This document shows positions 33,701 to 46,574 of a stretch of DNA of 64,000 nt, in pieces (the first letter of the stretch is position 1; every line of letters begins with the position of its first letter). Origin of the DNA: Cyclospora cayetanensis (taxonomy: Eukaryota > Apicomplexa > Conoidasida > Eucoccidiorida > Eimeriidae); assembly GCF_002999335.1 (NCBI RefSeq), contig NW_020312170.1:62001-126000 (forward strand), written 5' to 3'. The translations under genes and the position numbers were made by a program. The notes under the pieces were generated by a model. That model was not told the DNA's origin. It saw nothing but the letters and a program-made list of their open reading frames with translations, and ran no database searches.

Positions 33701-34985
33701 TCACCAGTTGACAGAGCCAGGGCCTTTGTGGCACCAGGCTTTGGTTGACTGTCGGCTCGACGCAAGTCTGCAGTGACAGCTGCAGATGTTGCAGCAGTCG
33801 CTGTAGTCCATAAAATGCCACCCACACTTCGAGGAGCAGAGTTGCCCAGAAGTGGGTCTTCCCATCCTGCAGTATCCGTTCGGCTCCCGGATGCGCTGCT
33901 GCCAACTTTTGACCAGCTGCTACTCCTGCTTCTACTGCTGATGCTTCCAGAAACCGATGAGTGCGCCGAGAGAAGTTCCAGTATCTCGACATTTGGAGGG
34001 CTGCTGAAAGTCGGAAAAGAGTCTCTCAGCGATTGGATGCAGACATTGTCGCTGCTCAACCTGCCGCTTTTACTTACACAGTTATCAGCAGCTTCAGTTG
34101 GGGAAAGCATTGGACCTGTTACGATTTCTGGAACACCGCAGTTGACAGTCTCCTTGTAGCTGCTGCTGCTCGCTCCGCTGCAACTGCTACAGTTTTCACT
34201 CGTTTCCTTGCCTCCCTGTGTAAGCAGTGGCAGTTTCTTCTCCTGTAACCGATGCTCGCTAAAAGTTGAATGCTGGTGCAGCCTTGGCTTTTGCTGCATA
34301 TGCTGCTGCAACTGCTGCTGTATGGGATGGAGGTACTGGGGCGCTCTGGATGACACAGGGTGCTGCGCTGCCAGCAGATGCTGCTGTTGGTGTCCATGGT
34401 CCCCTCTTGATTTGTTGCCTCTGCAGCAGCATCGCACGGAGAATATTAATATAGCATGCATTTATTCACGAGAGCGAAAAGTCATAGTCTACTTTTAGGG
34501 CACCACTGGATGGCACGCAGCTCCTACCTGAACCATCGGAGGGAAGGCAGGCATCTGCCTCTGCGGCGACGGGAACTCTGAGAGACGGTCTTTGTTTTTG
34601 GAGCAACGTCAGGGGTAGAATCAACTCTACAATATGCATTTGGTGTTTTCGAAGCGATTTCTTCTCCATGTAGGCCATAGGAAACTGTTATAGAGGACCC
34701 AGGCCTCTTGATCTGAGGGACATTGCGTACCATCACAGATGGCTTTGCTGTTGTCGTCGCTGCTCCCGCTGTAGGTACTCTTGCAGCTGAAAAAAGCGTT
34801 GCTGCTCTGATAGCGCACAGCGGCGGAAATGTCTTGGCTCCCGAGAACTGCTGCACACCTGCCGTGGCTACTTGTGCTCCTGATGGTGTTGCTGCTGGTG
34901 CTGCAGGGCAATCGTGTCGCATGTCATCGAGGAGATCGTGCAAGGCTCCCCTCGAGCATTTTTTACAGGAGGTCAACGCGTACAT
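30718..34985 (-). CDS. Large Gln-rich protein of unknown function
   Basis: Unrecognised. Two exons, 34528-34985 and 30718-34420, are joined across a 107-base intron (TTCAG|GTAGGA, GCTGCAG, phase 2) to a frame of 4161 nt, 1386 residues. ATG at 34985 opens the protein (MYALTSCKKC). The N-terminal 150 residues are Ala/Thr-rich and basic. The middle 1000 are low complexity, dominated by Gln, His, Ala, Ser and Pro. Only the last 130 or so residues look folded: a charged helix (LLRKRLEMLRTKGKL), then a segment with GPFSVYVLDKDWSLG and a closing helix (GIKLHAEINKLLALAREV). No signal peptide or membrane segment. The composition suits a scaffold or transcription/RNA-granule protein, but nothing in the sequence proves that. 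Confidence 0.8.
33421..33500 (-). repeat. CTG/TTG repeat encoding poly-Gln
   Basis: Imperfect CTG/TTG units on the plus strand encode mixed CAG/CAA glutamine runs within the Gln-rich protein. Codon mixing suggests selection on the amino acid rather than recent expansion of a pure trinucleotide. Confidence 0.75.
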
Positions 34986-35352
34986 ACACCAGAACGAACA
35001 CTAAGTTGAGTCATCTGTCCTCTTTGCATGCATATAGAGGGGTGTATGTCAAGCAAAACAAGATCTAGCTGCCCTGCCGCTGGATCGAGCACCCGAGGTC
35101 CTGTATTGGGACTTTGATGGAATTTATTTCAGCGTGATATTATGATTTTGCGCATCTTAAGCAAGACGGATGTCAATAGTGTATCCGTAGCGTTGAATGC
35201 GCGGTTACACTCGCCACCACCTGGCGGCAGCACGATACAAGTTGGGAAATTATATGACAAATACATGCAATACTGAAAAATATCAAGATATAAAGATATG
35301 GTAAGGGGCAAGACAATTCTTCAATACAAGGAAAAGCATTTCTGGCGTTGAA

Positions 35353-35446
35353 ATGGCAGTGTCACCGCTGCCGACAGGTCCCCCACTGCCGCTAAGTGAC
35401 CCACCACAGAAACGTGAAAACCGGGAGTCATTAAAAATCATTACAG
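35353..35446 (+). CDS. Candidate first exon of an unrecognised gene
   Basis: ATG at 35353 opens 31 codons rich in Pro (PTGPPLPLSDPPQ) and basic residues, ending at a very good donor (ATTACAG|GTATGT, phase 1). A good acceptor (CTTATTTTCCAG) at 35508 could continue it with a Cys/Arg-containing frame that runs to a TGA near 35650. A further frame around 35730-35905 (ATG, 59 codons, TAG) is protein-like but in uncertain relation. No family is recognised. Confidence 0.3.
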
Positions 35447-37399
35447 GTATGTCACCATATATCGAGTAACATTATACATTGCTTACTATCACAGATCTTA
35501 TTTTCCAGGAGAGACTTGCGCTCGGAAGCCCAGAAAAGGCGTGTGCCACGCCAACAGGACCCGACCGGTAGGGCGATGGCGCTACCCAGATAGCCTTCTT
35601 TCCCCAAACTGCAGCCTGTTGCTACTGAGCCCGCTTATCAGCAGCTTTTGACCTTGCCTATATAACGGCATCGACTGCTCAGGCTTTGGCGGACTCACTT
35701 CTTGTAGCCGTTTCCCCTCGTGTCTCTAGATGATGCTCAACGAAGTGCTTACACACCGGAATACGGACACTGCTACAGCAGTCCTCGACATAAATCATCT
35801 TAACTCAGCAACTTCTTTAATGACCCCAGTTGTTATAGAGGAAGTAAGCAAAGCTATGGCTTGGGTTCCTGAATTATTTGTTAATGGTTCAGGGACCCTC
35901 CTGTAGCGCTTCGGAAAGGAAATCCGTAAGGAGACACTTAGTCCAATGCCTTTGAAGACCTTGTCAAATATATATTAAATGCTGTTCTAGAGCATGTGCC
36001 TCCTCTTGTCAGTTTGGCTCTTTATGTACACTCAAGAACCTGATGCTAGGATACAGCTAGTGTGTACGTTGCGGCACTCTCTAAGCACTACGACCATTCA
36101 CAGCAAGTAGGACGTGAGATCTAGCTCACACGCAAGATACAAAGACTCCTATCTCATTTGACTGCCGCGCACTCGCATTTCATTTGAGTTAGTGCACATT
36201 GCAGCCGGTGATATATAAGCACACCCAAACAACTTACTCAACTCTGCGCGAATTCTGAGCTAAGTAGTATACTTGAAAGTGCTAATGTGTAGCTTAGCCC
36301 ACTATATCGCCTGAAATTCTTTGCGTAATTGGAAAGATGAGTCTCCTCAACATCATGAAGCGCTCCACTGGATATCGCGTATGCTCGATTGACCTTAATT
36401 CCTGGGAACGGCATTGGTTACGCTAATGCAAGTTTGTTGGTGCGCGATAATTGCATTGCCCTCGAGGCTTTTCCCCCAATTATCGGCCGATAGTCAATAT
36501 ATTCAGAGTTAAACTACAACTCTCCATTACACCCCTTTAAACGCCTGTTCGCCTACAGAAAAAAGTATTTTGCGTAAGTTTGCTCGACACTAAAAGGCTC
36601 AAAGCAGTTTGGCCCTAGAGTATTACAAGGCTCCCGTTAGCTTTGCTGTCATATTGTTCGCAGGTACTTATGGACCAACAATACGTAAATATCCAGGACA
36701 TGTGTGAGCCGACGAAGCGCACTATTTGCTGGGACTTAGGATCCCCTGGCGCTTGCATGAGCAGAACGCTTTTGATGCTGAGGCGCATAGAGCTTGTGAT
36801 GACGAAAGTGTTCTACCGTTGAAAATATGGTATCTAAATACTTCGCAGTTCACGCATAGAGCTCAATTTGAACGCGATTATGATGCAGTATGACTTGTCC
36901 GGTCATCGGAGTGCACATCATTTCCTTTCCCTAGGGCTTGAGCACTGGTGGCTTGTCGTATATGTAAACCTACTGGGAACTCTACCTCGTAGGACGCGGA
37001 GCAGCACTGCGGCAAGGTACGGCAGCGCCTAGGCAGGACTTCAGGCAATATGCACCTTTTTCAGTCCCCACGGTTTCCCCACTGTTGTACAAACACTTTT
37101 TATTGCACTGGCTGTTGCCCCATTCCCAGGGTGCGCCTCACGAAAATCCCATGAATGGAGAAGCAGCTGACTGACAAATTTGGGCGGGAAGTGCTAGAGA
37201 GGCTTAATACTTAGATGATCCGGTGAAAAAGCTTCTTTGTCTCCCTCAGAAAATGTCAGCATAACACATCCTTAATGGCGAAGGATACAATGATCAGAAT
37301 GACAGGTTTGTTGTGGGAGGTAACTATTAAATTATCACAACTGCTGCTCCCTGACTGCCCAAAGAAAAAAGCTACAGACGTCTTTAGGTGTAAGATTCT

Positions 37400-37762
37400 T
37401 CACACTACTCGTGTAACCGCTTGACCAGTCGGCCAGGATTGACTGCATCGGATTGCCAGAGCACTGTAGTCAAATGACCTGCGATCAAGCCCCATGTCGT
37501 ATCGCGCAAGGGTGTTAGGCTGCTCCTTTAAAGTAACGGAACACCATCCACGAAGGAGATCACGTTTTTTTCGATAGCGCGCTGTTGCGCGGTCTGTCTC
37601 GAAATAAATATCCTGAGCAGCTGTGAAAAATGTCAATACATGCAGGTCTACAAACACCTTGATTAGCATACTGTGACCTGTCTCCACAAACCCATACTTG
37701 TTAAGAGCACTGAATTTTAGACAATTCGCCTGAGTTGCGCATGCTGCGGTGGTGGCTGTCAC
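37400..37762 (-). other. Open frame of about 120 codons, unrecognised
   Basis: The frame follows a possible acceptor (GGCCATTACAG) and ends with TGA. It has no ATG near its beginning, so it would have to be an internal or terminal exon. Composition is even (Cys, Arg, aromatic residues; LARYDMGLDRRSFDYSALA), not low complexity. No family match from memory. Confidence 0.25.
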
Positions 37763-38318
37763 TGTAATGGCCTAATTAGTTGCCTCTCCCTATTGTGAGT
37801 GCGTATTGGAAAACTGAGAATAATACTTATTCTACAGGCATTCACAGTAGCAAAAAACGGTTTTTCCAAAGGTCATGCTGCAACTCGATTTGCCGAGTTC
37901 ATTGCAACTACGAAGACGGCAATGAGAAGCCCCATGATGAAGCCCCCAATTCATTTCGTTCTCTAGGCACTCAACTTTCAGCATGCCAGTACCATGTCAG
38001 ATGTAGAAAGGCTGGCAGGAGAAGCACACCGTAATATTGATTTGCTGCTCATTCTTGCTATCCATCCACCCTTTCAAGAGGCATGCACTCTGAAAACCTC
38101 GAGGGTGTCGATAATTCGGGAAAGACGAGCAGGCGAGAGACGGATTAGGGAAGGAATGTGTGCTTTTGCTTCGTCGGAAGTTCGCGGCAGCAGATTTACC
38201 AGCAGCGCCAACTCAAACTGTTGCAGATCTCCTTCTCGCTCCAGATGCCTGCAGCAACACCAAAAGCACAGACCAGGTTCTAAATGCAGAACTACCAACA
38301 TGAATGCAAAACAAGCCG

Positions 38319-38849
38319 ATGCCCCTTATTCCGGAAGAGGTGCCTGCAGAGATATATGCGGCCACGCTTATCTCCGCTATCAAGAGAGCCGCAGAGGAAC
38401 TCCACAGAATCATCAAAACGCAACACACGCAGCAGAAGCCGAAGCTACCTTTTAGGGGCTTACTTGCGGATTTCCACAACGGCTGTCCTAACGGTCATCT
38501 TCCCAAACCGCGAAGCATACTCGTAGGAGGCCTTAATCAAGCTAAGCACACACATAGTAATCAAGAGAACGCTTTTCTGACCAGTAGTGATACCTTGAAG
38601 GTGCACAAGAGAGTAATTTTACTAAAACCTGCTTTCATAAATGCCTTGCATGTTTTGGCTGAGGCTGCCAGAGGGAGGACTACTGCTCATGGTGCTCCTG
38701 TAGCGGCTGAAAAATACATTAGCGCGGGAGAAAATGTAGAAGTAGGTGTTAAAAGCGTCCCTGCTGGAAGTAATGTTGGGCAATTTTCAACAGCAGCGGT
38801 ATCCGTATGTTATGGTGGGTTGATGCTTGTCAAGAGGAAGCTAAATTAG
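38319..38849 (+). other. Open frame of about 176 codons, unrecognised
   Basis: ATG at 38319 starts a frame whose first part is strongly helical (EEVPAEIYAATLISAIKRAA) and whose end is Gly/Val-rich with a hydrophobic close (FSTAAVSVCYGGLMLV). An overlapping frame just upstream (38180-38310, KFAAADLPAAPTQTVADLLL) also looks coding, which suggests either a spliced gene or a frameshifted pseudogene. Confidence 0.3.
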
Positions 38850-41800
38850 GGATTGAAGAGGCTTCATCGCCTCTCCGTTGACGAAGAACTGACAAAGTTC
38901 GCTACAATTGCTATAACACTTCAACAGACTGCCTCAAATAGCTCCTTCTACCTGCTACACCACATGACTCCTTCTATATTTTTCCTCTAATAGACTGTTT
39001 GCCTGCTTTGTGAGAAGCACCTGCAGGGAGCGGCTGCAATACTTGTACAGTGAATGTGGAGGCTTACTTATGCGCTTCAGCAGGACGGGAGACAGGCAAG
39101 CGAAGCTGGTCTCCTAAAATGAGCTGGAGCTCGCAGAGGTTGAGACACTTGGCGTTCTTGAACTCTGTACAAAGAGCAGTGCAGCCTTAAAGGACTTATG
39201 CATCACTATGAATGAAGAACTGCAAGGGCGGTCGATACATGTGTGCTTAATATTGGGTTTTTGCAAAGACGTGCCTGGTCCAAGATCCCCTGCAAGTGAA
39301 TCTTGCGGTGAGGACTCCATTTTGTAAAGGTGGGGTTAGATCGATAATGCTGGCAGCCTTCTCCACTCTGGATAAGGGGTTACTGCCGGCGCTGCCACGG
39401 CGGTTGCTAGTTATCCAGTCGCCACTCCTAAAAGCCCAGTGCTGCCATCGGAGCGTAGGCTGGTCGTACTGCTGCTCTGTTCGCTGCCGCTGTTGGCGTG
39501 TGGCTGGTGGAGTGAACCGCAATGCTGTGGAAACGGCAGCGCACCAAGAAACTGGGAAACTCTAGGTGGAAATCAGGTGAAACCAGTAGGCCTGCCGCTC
39601 AAGTGATGAATTCAATGCTTCTGGAGGAAAAGTATGGGTCACGGTCTCGAGTGTACAGTTCTTAGTTAAACAGGTGACGGCCCCACTCTGAGTACCAAAA
39701 AGGTTGGAAAGTATAATGGCTCTCCCCTTCACCCCTAAAAGGGCTTGTTAATATCTATGCAGAACACATAATGAATAAACGGTGGAGTGCGTATCGAATG
39801 CATATTCTATGTCTTGATAATTGTAACAAAGGGCCGCTGGCTGCATGCAATCCCAGGGGACTCTTACTGAGTGAAGGATCTTGCAGGCTTTCTACGAAGA
39901 GAGGGATTATTCAATGCAATACATGTAGTAGAATAAATAAAATATGCATCATAAGTTTGGCAATCTCTTTCCCGTAGGTCTTATAGTCGAAGTCAAGTCT
40001 TCAAAACTGACGGCTAAGCCCAAGGGCACCATCCCTTTGCATATTATGAAACATGTACTGCGGATCAATAGAACATTTGTATAAAGCAGAAAAAAGCCAT
40101 CATGTCTATCTGACTACGTGTAATGTCAATACATGTATTGTAATACCCCTTGTCTCCCCTCAGCAAAAACACTGCTAAGCTGGAAAGCGCTACACGCGAC
40201 TACAATAACGATCCCCGAGAGCATTATACCCACACTACAGTTAGACTCATATTGACTCATAGCTGTGCCATATTACAGTTCCTTTCTCATGCATGTAAAA
40301 GACTAGCACTGCATTGACGCCTGCAGCTGTTTTATTTTCAAAACAAGACATGCTCGAAGCACTAAACCTTTAAGACATAGTGGCCCTTTACGCCCGTACG
40401 GCAACAGATGGCTCAGCCCTACGGCAGATCAGTGTATGCACATAGGTATACATACTGAAAGCAAATAACGGTTTCGAGTGCATAAAAATTTATACGGAAG
40501 ACTACAACTCTAGCTTCTCAAACAGTTAAGAACAAAATTTTCTCCGTATCTAAGCTTATTGATGATATTATGTTTTACCATGTAAAAATTGAGCCACATA
40601 CAAACAACACAAGACTTGTGCAGCGACGTGTTCCGGGCCACTTGTAGCGGCATACCTGGCTGTGCTATGCTGCAAAGCTTTCAACTACATCTTATATATT
40701 TTTACTAGGAACTACTGAAAGAATCGACTGCTTAGCTTATCCATTCTGATTTTTAAATTATGCCAAAGTATTATTAGCTTGATACCACACGACTCGACGT
40801 TGAGCCCGTGTGCGCTACATGCAATTTTAATTAGCTGTGGATGCTCGAACAGCTTCGAGGATCCAGCAACGCGCTTCCTAGCTGCCAATTTTTCCTCACC
40901 CTGAATCTCTGATGGCTGGGAGCAGGAAGACATAGCGCGGTTCTTGGTTACACTGGGTTTTCTACGAAAGCGGGTATAGCAAATGCAAAATTAAAAAAGA
41001 AAAAACAATTCTCTACTTGATTAGGGTTTTTGTGTATGTTACATGTAGCAGAGTATAGCTAATTTAATGCGAGAAGAATTAGCGCTTGTGTGCGTGTGCG
41101 CTGAGTGTTGCATGCCACTAATTGAAATCGCTAGTAGTAACTGGGAAAATGAGGCCTGATAACGAGTATTCGACAGGGCGATTGAACCTGGGAATCATCA
41201 AACGGCCCTGTTTCTGCTGCTGTACCCCACATATCAAAGCGTCACAGAGCCCGTTTCTAAAGCGGCACTCACTGTTGATTCTCGGTGCTTATCCGAGTCT
41301 CTTCAACGTTATACGATAGCACGAGTGTCCAGTGAAGGCAAAGCACGCACAGCCGGAGATACCAGCCCAACGAACTCCTAACTCACGGTTCTGAAAACCC
41401 ATGGAAAAACCATCTCCGAAGAAATCAACCCTCTTATTCAGGCATCAATGCGATTACTCCTGCCGGTTTTGATATTCGTCTCATGTACCAGGCTTTCACT
41501 CCTATTGGTTTGGCTGCTTGACCCCTTACATCATCTCGGGTAGCCGTAGTGAGACACTTAACTCCAGATTCAGTGCAAGCTTAATGGAAAGTGCTCGACC
41601 GTTTCTCAAGAGAATTTTCTCTCTTCGTGTCTGCGATTCCCAGAGTTCCCAAGAAGAAGGGACAGGTACAGCTAGGGACAGCGTTGCGGCACCCCCTTGC
41701 AGTCCAAGAGTTCAGAGTTAGTTGCATGATATCGGGCTAGCACTACTCTGCAATATGTAGGATACGCGAAGAGACAATCCAGTAAGGCAATTGCTTGGTT

Positions 41801-42554
41801 ATGCTTAACGATATGGAAGAGGTGTAGTAGAGAGTGCTTTTCTGGAGTTTAGCACGGGAGCACTGTATCCCAGTCCAAAGGCATTCACCGCTCTTTCCTA
41901 CAGTACGAAGCGCACACTGCTTTGCAGCATATGGCCTAAATGAGCAAACATTCCAAGTAATAAATCTTAAATAGACTAGAACAAACGCCTTAGAAAGCGC
42001 CTGCATATAGCTTGTCCCATAAATGGCAGGATTCGTGCTGCATTAGGCACGGCAAACGGACATACACAGCACAACTCAGTGACGCCAAACGGATCTGAAG
42101 CCGTAAGGTTTTAAAGGACTATGGATGCGTTTGAAACAACAGCACAGAAATATAACTCAGACTCCAAAGGACTGCAATGACTCACGAGCAACCAGCAAGA
42201 AGAAGACCATTGGCAGAGAGCACTCAAAACTGTTTGTGCCAATTCGACAGCTTTATGGGCACGTCATAGGCGTCACTCTAGCAAGCGTTTGTACTGTATG
42301 AAGAATCCTGCATTTAAAGCTCTACAGCACAGTGGTCCTATTGCAGGTTACCATGGGGGCCCATCAGGGCCCCACGGGTTCCGCCAGCCATACATTGTGG
42401 GGTGCTGGGTTCCCCACAGCAAACGCTCTCTTGCATTGAGGGCTTAAAATATATGGTTTTGGGATTTGGTGCGTCAGGAGGGTTGATTCAGGCTTCAGTG
42501 TCTGCTACTTTCTCCTATGGGTCTCCCCTGCAGACCTGCTACACCGCTTACAAG

Positions 42555-45500
42555 ATGGCGAAGGTGAAGAGTAAGGCTAATCTTATTAGTTAAAATCTGT
42601 ACATTTTGGCTGTAGCGCAACATATGAAAGCTCTTGACATGTTGCAGGCAGGGCTGCTACTAGACATATCCACTAAATCGCTGGTGACACGGCAATCGAT
42701 ACTCTAAATCCAAGGTCGTGTTGCACAATTAGGGCTCTGTGCCCAACTTCTCTGCGGGTGCTCAGAGCAATCAAGGCGTCAGAAGCTCTCCAAAAAGTAC
42801 AACGTGAGTTCAAATCCCTGACTTTGGGCGCTCACCGTGCATCTAGAGCCTTGGCAGGATGTGCAATCCTTTCAAAGCGGATGCTAGTGGCGTGTTAGCT
42901 TTCGTGCCTTTACAGATCGAAAAGAAGGTCAGGGAGCATCGTCGGAAGATGCGTAAGGAAGCAAAGGCGAAGGGTGGACCCGTGAGGCGAAGTAAGTCAC
43001 CACTGCGTCCTACTGCTATCAGCTGCAGTTCGCTGCTCTTGTCTGCTAGTGTAGGACGTGTAAAGCTTGTGACTGCCCCGACTTGATGTTTCTGCCTTCC
43101 TTCAGTACCAGCAAATGTCCTGTGTCGGCGAAATCCGTGGTTGGTATGTGGGTGGCTGCTGTAGTTGCTGCTGCTGCTATGCCTCGCGATGCTGCGCTGC
43201 CTGGTGCTGCCCTCTTACGTTGTCTGCAGAGCTACGAAGAGACCCAGGAATACCAAACTCGTGCCCGTTTAAGGGAGAAATCGTCGCCAATATGCTTCGA
43301 AGGAAGAAAGAGAAGGAAGCACGGCTACTGCAGGAGCGAGAGGAGAAGCGGCAGCAGCAGGTGCTGAAGCAACAGCAACAAGAGAAGGCGGCAACAACAG
43401 CAGCCTTGCACGATGAAGGACAGTCGAACGCAACGCAAGCGCAGAAAATCGCACACCAGCTGGCAGCGACAAATGTCTTTGAGGCAGCAGCAGCTGCCGA
43501 GGGTCCCTCGGGTGGGCTTGAGCTTGACCGTGATCAAATGATAGGGGTTGTTGAAAAATTTTCTAAAATCGGGTTGTAAGGGCACACAGAAGCTTCATGA
43601 GCGGTCCTCTGTAGCCCAATATCATTCTTAGGATGTGGAGTTGACTGTATTTTCGTGCAGAGGCAGACCTGGCGCTGCAGTCGATTGCCGCCACACTCTC
43701 TCTTTGTGATAGCGCCAAGCAGCAGCACGTTGCTGCACTGCAGCGGCAACAGCAGCAGCAGTTGAGGCAGCTACTCGCAGCTTCAGACATCATAATACAC
43801 GTTTTGGATGCGAGGCTTCCTCTCGCATTTCGCTGCGCAGGCCTGGAGAGATGGGCTCACCGGTAGGTTTTTTTTGGGCTTTACAACTTGGTGATTGCTC
43901 TTACTGGTGCGCATGCGTCGTCTTTGTTTGCATTGCAGGGCTTAGGATGCAAGGGTATATCTTGTTTGGTTGGTGTGCGATATTCCAGGGAGGGGAAGAA
44001 GGTGATCTTGTTGCTGAACAAAATAGACTTGTTGCCTGCTCCCGCAGTCGCTGCGTGGCTGCAGCAGCTGCGGCGCACAACTGTTTCTCCTGTACTGGCC
44101 TTTAAGTGCAGCAGCAGTGGTGGCAGCGGCTGCAGTCGTATCGGCCGATGGTGTGCAGCGGACCCTGTGCATGCCCCAGAGAAACTAAAGAGGTATGTGG
44201 TTAGCCCCTAATCTTCGGATCTTGGGGATGGGAGGCGTGTATTGTAAATCGGACTAATTTAGGACTTGCGGGTAAGCTTGGTGTCTGCTTTATGCTCTCT
44301 AATTTAGGCATTCAGTCGAGGTAGTGACTGTCTGAGCTCTGTGCGCTCGCTTGCAGGAGCAGCTCCCAGGCCTTGGGAGTGCAGCCGCTCATGCGACTTC
44401 TCTCCTCAATAGGTCACGCAGCGGCAAAGGTCTCCAGTGCTGGTGATGGAGCCGCAGCAGAAACTGCAGCGGGAGGAGAGCCAGTGGCTCCTGAGGACGG
44501 CGACTCCAGCAAGGTGCTATGCAGCAGCAGCAGCGGCAGCAGCGGCAGCAGCAGCAAGATTAGCAGCAAGGCTTTTATGACAGTGGGCGTTGTGGGCTAT
44601 CCGAATGTTGGTAAAAGCTCCGTGGTAAATGCTCTGACGCGGAGCGCTTCTGCTGGGGTTGCAGCGCTTCCAGGCAGCACTCGGCAGCTAAAGTTTATCA
44701 AGCTCGATAGCAAGACGCAGCTTATAGACTCTCCTGGAGTCCTCTTTGCGCCTCCAGCCAGGGAGGAAGATACTGCCAGAATCCTACCCCACCCACAGTC
44801 CTTAGTAGTTTCCCAACAACAGCAAAAGGAGCAGCAGAGGCCATTGGACGCATCTGCATCTTTGTTGCTGCAGTCACTCCTGCCCGTCCCACAGATCCCC
44901 AATCCAGAGGCAGTTGCTGAGGCACTAATATCTATATCAAGTGTGCCTACATTGCAGCAGTTGTATCAGCTCCCCATCTTTACAAGTCCTAGGGAAGCTC
45001 TTCAGGGCCTTGCGATGCGGCGAGGCAAGCTCTTGAAAGGAGGAGTTGCGGACTTATGCGCGGCCGCTAAGATGTTTCTACAAGAGTGGCAGGAAGGGAA
45101 AGTGCCTTATTACTCTTTGCCATCTGGATTCAAAGATTCTGTTAGTCGAAAAATCTTGTGCTGTCCTTTCACTCTTAGGTTGTTGCGGCATGCGAAATTC
45201 TGCTCAAACTCGGCTTGGAGCATGCCTCCCTCGTTGGTTTCCCAGTGCAAAGTTCTGCACAAGATGCGCACTCTCACATATATTGACTGCTACCTTTTTG
45301 GCCTTGCTCTGTGGCCCCCCTTATTCCCCCATTCTACCTGTTTCCTGCACCGCCTCTTTCTCTACTGTCACATCCATTCAGAATCCTCAAGCTGCCCGAT
45401 AACTTTGCATTCACTGCTGCAAGTGCAGCTGCGGAATTGGATTGATCTATGTCGCTGCTTTTGTTGGTGCTAATGCAGGGAGCTGTCCGGCTCGTAGGCG

Positions 45501-46574
45501 TAAAGAGCGACTCTGGAGAATCGCTGGCTACACTACAAAAGGAGCTAGTGGAAAGGCAACTGGCCAGTCTAGGGGTATCATCAGCCGAAGGAGAGCTTTG
45601 CTGCCCAGATTCAGAAGCAACGAATGGGCCAGCACAGACGCTCCAGTCAGTGCAAGGCGAGATGGTGAGACTTGGATTTTTTAGAGGAACAGCCAATAAA
45701 GCAGCAGTTCCTGTCCAGGCAGTGCCACCAGTTTGAAGGGGCTCTTGCCGTAAGGTATGCAGACTCTGCATCTATCTGTAGCTGAATGGCTTCATGCGAC
45801 CTGTTTCTGGTCCTCTCAGCGCAGATGTATGAATGGCTCTATACTATTTTAGGTCCACTCCTATGGCTTTTTCTCATATGTGCGTGCACTGTATCCTGAG
45901 CTCCTCATTCCTGCAGTGTTTGGTTCTTGCTTTGGTATAGAGACAGGTGGGCTGATCTCCACTTTTCAATGCTCTCTGCCGCCTGTTGCGCTGCGGCTGC
46001 AGCGTCTTATGTTCAGAGATGTTCTCGCCACAAAGCGACAAAGGGAGCAAACGCGCACGGAGGCAGAGGTATAGCCACGGATATACTATAAGGTTTCAGT
46101 GGCTCTGGAAAGCAGCATACGTTGGGACCATACAGCTGGAGTCAAAGAAATCGAATTTACGGTTTAATGTATGCGTTGTTTGGAGAATGCAGGCTCCTGA
46201 ACGGATGGAGCATGTGACTCTGAGGCAGAAAAAGCGGAAGGTACGTGAAAATGCTGCCGTTGTATGCTGATACCTCTGCTGGTGAACCTGCTGGCGCATA
46301 TTATTGCTGTCAACTGCAGATTCCACGATTGTCCGTGTGTTTGAGAAAATGGCGTGATTCAGATGGAAAAGAAACACCGTCGTGCAGAGACTGCAACGCT
46401 TGCTGCTGAAGTGAGCTGAATACCGTATTTTACGCATGTGCAGCGTCTACACAGTCACTATGCCAATAAGCGGATCGAATATCCAGCGATGGACTTGTGG
46501 CGCCACTTCTGTTAATGTCACTGCAGGGAAATATTGAAGCAGAAGGCGAACAAGTCTCAATGGACGAGCTCTAA
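42555..46574 (+). CDS. Nucleostemin/NUG1-like circularly permuted GTPase (ribosome biogenesis)
   Basis: Nucleolar GTPase for export and maturation of pre-60S ribosomes (family knowledge). Exons: 42555-42563, 42783-42803, 42916-42991, 43230-43511 (or -43529), 43661-43862, 43989-44192, 44357-45140, 45479-45664, 46003-46068, 46193-46240, 46363-46410, 46527-46574; about 657 residues. The basic start reads MAKKLSKKYNIEKKVREHRR, then RRDPGIPNSCPFK, both family hallmarks. The GTPase motifs are permuted: VLDARLPL and G4 NKID come before G1 GYPNVGKS and G3 DSPG, followed by KLLKGGVADLCAAAKMFLQ and KVPYYSLP. Coding exons 1 and 2 are only 9 and 21 bases. The C-terminus is spread over four 16- to 22-codon exons, all phase 0, giving a Lys/Arg-rich tail and an acidic end (GEQVSMDEL). 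Uncertain points are the exon-4 donor and possible extra exons between 45141 and 45478. An acceptor at 42534 implies a spliced 5' leader. Confidence 0.88.

Larger units (their letters stand above)
35447..42534. other. Gene-poor block with scattered weak coding signals
   Basis: I can support no complete gene over 7 kb. Weak signals: a minus frame at 37400-37762 preceded by an acceptor-like ATTACAG; a plus frame at 38319-38849; a plus segment near 39383-39565 with a membrane-like helix (RLVVLLLCSLPLLACGWW). The sequence is AT-richer than the gene blocks and has no CAG runs. It may contain small-exon genes of the CFAP298 kind that I failed to assemble, or decayed elements. Confidence 0.35.

Noticed and set aside
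42740..42830. tRNA-like B box (GAGTTCAAATCCC) near 42805
   Set aside because: No matching A box, acceptor stem or anticodon arm at proper distance; the sequence is the donor side of the 21-base microexon.
43870..43985. Readthrough of the intron after exon 5 of the GTPase as coding
   Set aside because: GTAGGT donor, TTCCAG acceptor and phase 2 on both sides restore EGKKVILLLNKID; readthrough does not.
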